Positions 6,286 to 10,740 of a DNA stretch of 10,740 nucleotides are shown piece by piece; position 1 is the stretch's first letter, and each line of letters starts with the position of its first letter. The stretch is taken from the NCBI GenBank assembly GCA_022837365.1, contig JALHHV010000069.1, forward strand, positions 1 to 10,740. Direction: 5' to 3'. The notes under the pieces were generated by a model. It worked only from the letters and a program-made list of their open reading frames with translations, did no database searches and had not been told where the DNA came from. A program made the position numbers and the translations under genes. Origin of the DNA: Desulfovibrio sp. (GTDB lineage Bacteria; Desulfobacterota; Desulfovibrionia; Desulfovibrionales; Desulfovibrionaceae).

Positions 6286-7809
6286 TTACAGGAAGTTCGT
6301 GAGATTCATCTGCATGATCATGGAGGACGACTTGAGCACGCTGTTGTAGGTCAGCTGCTGCTGCGCGAGCTGCGTCATCAGCTTGGCCACGTCCACGTCC
6401 TCTATGCTGCTCATGCGCATGGTCTGGTCGTCTTCCTGCGACTCCAGGATGCCCTGCACCACGTCGAGCCGGTTTTCCTTGCCGCCCACCCGCGCCGCCG
6501 CCGTCAGGATGACCTTGGAGGCGGTGCCCAGTTCGTCCAGCGCCTGCTGGATGCCGGTCTGGCTGTTGGTTTCGGTGAAGGCTATCAGCCTGCCCAACAC
6601 CTCGAACATGTTGCGCCCGTCGCCGCCGTACACCGCCGTGGCTCCGGACTGCCCCGGCGCCTGGTACAGCCCGCCGAAGATGTCCTTGCCCACGTTGTTC
6701 ACCGACATGTATTCGCCGGGCGAAATCTCGTACTCCAGCGAGGCGCGGTGCGGCCGGATGACGAACTGGTCGCCCGCCGTCAGCGCGTTGCCCCCGTTGG
6801 AGGCCAGGGTCAGGAAGCCGCCGGGCACCAGCAGCGACACCGGGCCGCCCGTGCCCGAGGCGGTGGCGGGCACCCAGCTGGAGCCGCCGTCCATGCTGTA
6901 CGAATAGCTGATGGCCCCGTTGAGCGTGCCCGACTGGTCGATGCGCACCATGACGTCGCGCGGGAACGACCCGTCGGCCGTGGCCGCGATGTTGGCGGCG
7001 CCGTACCGGTCGGCCGTGAGGCCCGTGGAGTTGAAGTCGTCGCCCTTGTAGATGGCCGTGGGCCGGATGTACAGCCAGGTGCCGTTGTCCGTCTCGTGGT
7101 CGTTGGCGGTGTCCACGGCGGTCACCGTGGCCCCCGGCGTCATGGTCAGGCGCGCCCCGCCCAGCATCACCGGCGCGGCGTTGGAGGCCAGGGTGCCGGT
7201 CTTCCAGGTGGCGCCGCCGTCCTCGGAATAGCGGTAGTCCAGCGCGTCGGTGCCGATGGTGCCGCTTTCCAGGAACTGGAACACGATGGTGTTGCTGGCC
7301 CCGCCCTCCACGGTGAACGAGGTGCCCGCCATGGCCGGGTCGTTGGCGGTGACGGCCAGCCCCGCGACGTAGGCGGCGTCCTCGATCTTGTGCCCGGCGA
7401 AGATGTGCCGCCCCTCGTTCTCGGTGTTGGCCAGGTTGATGAGCTGCTCGTACAGCTCGCGCATTTCGTAGCTGATTTCCTTGCGGTTCTCGGGGCTCAC
7501 CGTGCCGGTGGCCGCCTGCTCGGCCAGCGCCTTGATGCGGGTGAGCACGGTGCTCACCTGGGTCAGCGTCTTGTCCGCGAGGCTCAGCCAGCTTTCGGCC
7601 TGGCTGACGTTCTTCTGGTACTGCTCGTTGGTGGCCAGCGAGGCGCGGTAGTTCAGGATGCGGGCCATGCCCACGGGATCGTCCGAGGGGCGGTTGACCT
7701 GCTTCTGGCTGGACGCCTGCATGTTCGATTCCATGAGATTGGACAGCGCGTAGTTCATGTTCGAGACGTAGTTGTCGAACATGGTCCGCTGCGAGACGCG
7801 TCCTGCCAT
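6286..7809 (-). CDS. flgL: FlgL, hook-filament junction protein (HAP3), enlarged
   Basis: FlgL forms the ring between FlgK and the first flagellin. The N-terminal helical domain is typical (VSQRTMFDNYVSNMNYALSN, 5-24, then NRPSDDPVGMARILNYR, 39-55). The C-terminal helix ends in LAQQQLTYNSVLKSSSMIMQ (481-500). Both ends build the axial core. At 507 aa it is far longer than the roughly 317 aa of E. coli FlgL; the extra length is an insert of about 145-390. That insert has two related segments (about 187-250 and 297-352), each with an Asp-box motif (S195-x-D197-x-G199-x-T201-W202; S305-x-D307-x-G309-x-S311-W312) and a C-terminal strand ending in IRP. It starts 18 nt after flgK, with AAGGAG (minus strand 7816-7821) 6 nt before the ATG. 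No Cys residues are seen, as expected for an exported axial protein. Confidence 0.95.
   Translation of the reverse strand: MAGRVSQRTMFDNYVSNMNYALSNLMESNMQASSQKQVNRPSDDPVGMARILNYRASLATNEQYQKNVSQAESWLSLADKTLTQVSTVLTRIKALAEQAATGTVSPENRKEISYEMRELYEQLINLANTENEGRHIFAGHKIEDAAYVAGLAVTANDPAMAGTSFTVEGGASNTIVFQFLESGTIGTDALDYRYSEDGGATWKTGTLASNAAPVMLGGARLTMTPGATVTAVDTANDHETDNGTWLYIRPTAIYKGDDFNSTGLTADRYGAANIAATADGSFPRDVMVRIDQSGTLNGAISYSYSMDGGSSWVPATASGTGGPVSLLVPGGFLTLASNGGNALTAGDQFVIRPHRASLEYEISPGEYMSVNNVGKDIFGGLYQAPGQSGATAVYGGDGRNMFEVLGRLIAFTETNSQTGIQQALDELGTASKVILTAAARVGGKENRLDVVQGILESQEDDQTMRMSSIEDVDVAKLMTQLAQQQLTYNSVLKSSSMIMQMNLTNFL
6754..7251 (-). repeat. Duplicated Asp-box segment within FlgL
   Basis: Residues 187-250 (7251-7060) and 297-352 (6921-6754) both read as beta strand, Y-[RS]-Y-S-x-D-G-G-x-[TS]-W, a low-complexity turn, a strand of the type (R/F)LT(M/L), then a final strand ending IRP. 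The DNA is not conspicuously repeated, so the duplication is old. It was judged by eye from the translated sequence. Confidence 0.5.
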
Positions 7810-7827
7810 GGGAGACTCCTTCCGTCG

Positions 7828-9849
7828 CTACTGCTTGAGGCCCAGCAGCGTCTGCATCATCTGGTCCGCCGTGGTCACCAGCTTGGCCGCCGCCTTGTAG
7901 GCGTGCTGGAACTTGACGAGGTTCGCCATCTCCTCGTCCAGGTTCGCGCCCACGGTGGCCACGATGGCGCTGTAGTATTCCGACAGGGTCTGCGAGCTGG
8001 CCCGCTCGAAGGTGGTGGCGATGGTCACTTCCTTGGTGGCCAGCCCGGCGATGGCCGTGGCGGTGTCGTTGTCGCCCGCGTTGGCCTCGCTGCCGCCGTT
8101 GATCTTGCCGGCATTGATGAAATTGGTGTCGCTGCGCACGTCGGGCCGCACGGCGATGGTGGACGCGTCCGAACCCTGGAAGTAGGTGTTCAGCCCAAGG
8201 CCCGCCAGCAGGCCGGACGAATCCCCCCCCACGCCGAACTTGTAGCCGTCGTTGCTGCGCACCACCAGCTTGTTGTCCACGATGTCGGCGGTGATGTAGG
8301 TGCCGAAGGTGTTGTTCAGCGCGTCGCGCACGTCGTTCAGCGAATGCACGGCGGGGTCGAAATTCTGGATGCCCGGCGTGACCGAATCGAAGTCCAGCGG
8401 GCCCGAGGCGTTGGAAAGATAGGCCCCGCTGGCGGCATCGTAGACGTACATGCTGAAGTTGCCCGATTCCAGCCGGTCCAGCCAGGCCAGGCCCGAACTG
8501 TCGGACCCCAGGGCGATGGACGGGTCGGACACGCCGTAGGTGCCGCTCATGACCGACATGTGCGAAAGCCCGGCCCCCTGGCTGTGCAGGCGGTTCACTT
8601 CCCAGATCAGCGATTCCGACAGGGCGTTGATGCGGTCCACGTAGCGGCCCACCTGGGTGTCGCGGAAGATCATGTACCCGCCGATGGTCCCGCCGGTGAT
8701 GCGCCGGGGGTTGTCGGTGCCGTCGGCCATGGTCTGGGGCGAAATGTTCAGGGGCGAGGTGGTGGGCGTTATCCAGTACACGCCGCTTTTGGGCGTGACG
8801 GTGAAGCGGTCGCCCGCCGTAAGGTCCTGGGTGGCCCCGCTGAAGTAGATGTCCAGCCCCTGCACCTTGACCTTCTGGTCTTCAGGGCGGGCGGCGAACA
8901 GCCGGTCGTTGCCGTTCTCGTCCTTGAGCCAGGTCTTGCCGCCGTCCAGCGAGACGCGGAACATGGCCGCGCCCGCGCCGCTGGTCACCGCGCCGGACTG
9001 CACCACGTCGAGGGTGTATTCGTACTCGTCCGAACCGTCGAAATGGACTTCGCCGTCGAAGTTCGAGCCGGGCGTCAGCGACGCCTGCGACTGCGGCCCC
9101 TGGTAGGCCAGCGAGAAGGCGTTCACCCCGTCCACCAGGGTGTGCCCGGCCTTGGTGACCACCGTGAACTTGCCGCTGCCGTTGTCGATGACGTCCACGT
9201 CGAGCTTTTGCGACAACTGGCGCACCAGCAGGTTGCGGTTGTCGATGAGCGTGTTGGCGTTGTTCTTGCCCGGCTCGTCGTGCATCTCGATCTGCCGGTT
9301 CAGCTCCGCGATCTGCTTGATCAGGTTGTTGGCCTCGCCCACTTCCTGCTGCAGGTACTGGTCCATCTGCTGCTGCATGATGCGCAGGTTGGACTCGGCA
9401 TTCTGCAACAGCTTGACGAGGTTGTCGGAATGCGAAAGCAGGGCGTCGCGGCTGGCCTTGTCGTCGGGCCGCTGCGAAAGGGCCTGCCAGTCGGCGAAGA
9501 ACTGCGACATGGCCGCGTTGATGCCGGGGGTGGACGATTCGTTGAACAGGCTTTCCACGCTTTGCAGCATTGCGTACTGCGCGTCCCAGCGGGACTGCTG
9601 CGAGGCCTTGTCCAGGTACGACTTTTCCACGAAGCCGTTGAAATAGCGGTACACCTCGGCCGCGTAGGCGCCATTGCCGATCTGACCCGGAAAGCCGTCG
9701 AGGGCGGGGTACTCCTCGAAGCGCACCGCCTGGCGCGAATACCCCACGGTATTCACGTTGGCGATGTTGTTGCCCGTGGTCTGGATGGCGGTCTGGTTCG
9801 CCAGCAGCGAAAGCTGCCCCATGTTGAGCAGCGAGGTGACACTGGCCAT
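7828..9849 (-). CDS. flgK: FlgK, hook-filament junction protein (HAP1), enlarged
   Basis: FlgK is the first junction protein on the hook. The N-terminal rod-type motif is clear (NQTAIQTTGNNIANVNTVGYS, 18-38 in part), as is the coiled HAP1 region (about 85-215; IDNRNLLVRQLSQKL, 202-216). The C-terminal helix holds KFQHAYKAAAKLVTTADQMM (646-665). At 673 aa it is longer than the roughly 547 aa of E. coli FlgK. Part of the excess is a beta-rich region (about 270-360) with an Asp-box (S300-x-D302-x-G304-x-T306-W307) and LTAGDRFTVTP (343-353), matching the segment type found in FlgL. The start is fixed by GGGAGG (9856-9861) 6 nt before ATG 9849, which directly abuts the flgN stop (TAAATG). FlgN is the expected export chaperone of this protein. 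Confidence 0.96.
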   Translation of the reverse strand: MASVTSLLNMGQLSLLANQTAIQTTGNNIANVNTVGYSRQAVRFEEYPALDGFPGQIGNGAYAAEVYRYFNGFVEKSYLDKASQQSRWDAQYAMLQSVESLFNESSTPGINAAMSQFFADWQALSQRPDDKASRDALLSHSDNLVKLLQNAESNLRIMQQQMDQYLQQEVGEANNLIKQIAELNRQIEMHDEPGKNNANTLIDNRNLLVRQLSQKLDVDVIDNGSGKFTVVTKAGHTLVDGVNAFSLAYQGPQSQASLTPGSNFDGEVHFDGSDEYEYTLDVVQSGAVTSGAGAAMFRVSLDGGKTWLKDENGNDRLFAARPEDQKVKVQGLDIYFSGATQDLTAGDRFTVTPKSGVYWITPTTSPLNISPQTMADGTDNPRRITGGTIGGYMIFRDTQVGRYVDRINALSESLIWEVNRLHSQGAGLSHMSVMSGTYGVSDPSIALGSDSSGLAWLDRLESGNFSMYVYDAASGAYLSNASGPLDFDSVTPGIQNFDPAVHSLNDVRDALNNTFGTYITADIVDNKLVVRSNDGYKFGVGGDSSGLLAGLGLNTYFQGSDASTIAVRPDVRSDTNFINAGKINGGSEANAGDNDTATAIAGLATKEVTIATTFERASSQTLSEYYSAIVATVGANLDEEMANLVKFQHAYKAAAKLVTTADQMMQTLLGLKQ

Positions 9850-10314
9850 TTACAACCTCCCGCGGATGAGCGCCGCCTCGGCGCGCGCGGTGGTCATGCC
9901 GCCCTTGCGGCCGTAGGTCTCCTGCCTGGGCGGCATCAGGCGGCGGTGCAGGAAGTCCAGCAGTTCCTGGCTCTGGTCCAGCAGGGCCAGGGCCAGGTCC
10001 GCGTTCAGCGAGGCCTGCCGGGCGCAGTGCTGTTCCTGGGCGTCGATGCGCGCGATGATGGCGCGCACTTCCTCCGCCTGCTCCTCGGGCAGCATGTCGG
10101 CGTATTCCGAAAGCCGGGTGCGCTGCATGGCCGCCTTCAGGTCCACGCGCTCGCAGGCCAGCTGGCGCATCAGTTCGTGGATGGAGAATTCCACCGCGCT
10201 CACGGCGTCGGGGTCGCGGCCGCGCAGGTGGGCAAACTCTTCCTCAAGAAGCAGCGCCAGCACTTCAAGGCCCTTGGTCTGCCGGACAAGATTGCCGCGT
10301 ATCTGGTCGTACAT
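9850..10314 (-). CDS. flgN: FlgN, export chaperone for FlgK and FlgL
   Basis: This 154-aa protein is mostly amphipathic helix. It has the FlgN layout: a long N-terminal coil (about 1-60), a middle helix (about 75-125) and the conserved end LLDFLHRRLMPPRQETYGRKG (118-138 in part), whose YG-x-x-G stretch is typical of the family. Sequence conservation in FlgN is low, so the call rests also on its place directly before flgK and flgL, its known substrates in enteric bacteria, which it holds unfolded for the type III export gate. It begins 4 nt after the M23 gene stop. GGAGG (10323-10327) lies inside the end of that gene, so the two are probably translationally coupled. Confidence 0.88.
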   Translation of the reverse strand: MYDQIRGNLVRQTKGLEVLALLLEEEFAHLRGRDPDAVSAVEFSIHELMRQLACERVDLKAAMQRTRLSEYADMLPEEQAEEVRAIIARIDAQEQHCARQASLNADLALALLDQSQELLDFLHRRLMPPRQETYGRKGGMTTARAEAALIRGRL

Positions 10315-10318
10315 CTGG

Positions 10319-10740
10319 TTATCCTCCGGGGCGGGTCCGTTGTGCCGCAGGCCCCCCGGAAGCGAGGCTGCGCGCCGCGTATTCCGGGTTTACCGCCAGT
10401 TCGCCCTGCCGCACCTCGAAGTGAAGATGCGGCCCGGCAACGCGGCCCGTCCCTCCTGCCTTGGCAATTTCCGTGCCCGCCCGGACCACGTCGCCCTCGC
10501 GCACGTCCAGGCTGCCGTTGTGGCCGTAGAAGCTGCGCCAGCCGCCGGGGTGCTCCAGCACCACCAGCCGGCCGTAGTCGGCCCGCTCGCCGGCAAAGAC
10601 CACCTTGCCGTCCCAGGCGGCGCGCACCGGGTCGCCCGCGGTGACGGCGATGTCCACGCCGGGATGCCAGGCCCGCTCGCCGGTGATGGGGTCGTTGCGC
10701 CAGCCGAAGCCGGAGGCGATGCGCCCCTCATGCGGCCAGG
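10319..10740 (-). CDS. M23 (LytM-type) peptidase domain protein, partial (N-terminus off the right edge)
   Basis: The frame is open from the right edge to TAA at 10321-10319 and gives the last 139 residues. It starts with WPHEGRIASGFGWRNDPITG, a standard M23 entry, then HPGVDIAV (first His and Asp zinc ligands), SFYGHN (catalytic His) and PHLHFEV (HxH with the last zinc ligand). All four catalytic positions are intact, so it should be an active zinc endopeptidase that cuts peptidoglycan cross-links. Placed first in a flagellar junction operon, it may open the wall for the rod. In related bacteria a rod-binding FlgJ-type domain can be joined to a hydrolase, and this could be the C-terminal half of such a protein, but that part lies outside the window. 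An internal ATG at 10657 would cut off the conserved SGFGWR strand, so it is not the start. Confidence 0.9.
   Translation of the reverse strand, partial: WPHEGRIASGFGWRNDPITGERAWHPGVDIAVTAGDPVRAAWDGKVVFAGERADYGRLVVLEHPGGWRSFYGHNGSLDVREGDVVRAGTEIAKAGGTGRVAGPHLHFEVRQGELAVNPEYAARSLASGGPAAQRTRPGG
10323..10327 (-). promoter_or_regulatory. Ribosome binding site of flgN within the end of the M23 gene
   Basis: GGAGG on the minus strand, 8 nt before the flgN ATG at 10314. It lies upstream of the M23 stop codon (10319-10321), so ribosomes finishing the peptidase pass over it. Confidence 0.7.

Noticed and set aside
6049..10644. 1531-codon open frame on the plus strand opposite flgN, flgK, flgL and csrA
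   Set aside because: It is antisense to five recognisable flagellar genes. Its translation is rich in His, Gly, Arg and Val with no domain, the usual result of strong third-position GC bias on the other strand.

Overview
The window is very GC-rich chromosomal DNA from a motile Gram-negative bacterium. The flagellar gene order (M23 peptidase, flgN, flgK, flgL, csrA, fliW), the high GC content and a NifA-type sigma-54 activator all suggest a sulfate reducer of the Desulfovibrio/Nitratidesulfovibrio group. That placement is inference from gene order and style, not a database match.

Left part (1-3544): a minus-strand gene runs off the left edge. It encodes the N-terminal 224 residues of a polytopic membrane protein with a cytochrome bd subunit I (CydA)-like pattern of His residues. 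It is divergent from a plus-strand gene for a large MscS-superfamily channel (848 aa) with a signal peptide, a periplasmic coiled-coil region and about eleven membrane segments. The 244-bp divergent spacer carries a good sigma-54-type -24/-12 match pointing at the CydA-like gene. The channel gene ends in a strong rho-independent terminator.

Middle (3685-5518): a NifA-like sigma-54 enhancer-binding protein (GAF, AAA+, Fis-type helix-turn-helix) is read on the plus strand. Its linker between AAA+ and HTH is Gly/His-rich, and the DNA coding for it has a strong G-quadruplex pattern. It converges on the flagellar operon, and the 157-bp convergent spacer holds a perfect GC-rich palindrome that probably terminates both transcripts.

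Right part (5519-10740): a tightly packed minus-strand flagellar operon. In transcription order it has an M23/LytM peptidoglycan hydrolase (cut by the right edge), FlgN (chaperone of the hook-filament junction proteins), FlgK, FlgL, CsrA (RNA-binding translational repressor) and FliW (CsrA antagonist in characterised systems). Spacings are 4, 0, 18 and 15 nt, then a 25-nt overlap. The set joins wall remodelling, junction assembly and the CsrA/FliW switch that links flagellin level to translation. FlgK and FlgL are longer than the enterobacterial proteins. Their variable regions carry three Asp-box (S-x-D-x-G-x-[TS]-W) motifs, the most unusual protein feature seen here. I see no CRISPR array, tRNA, rRNA, transposase or prophage gene, and no clear new defence or mobile system.
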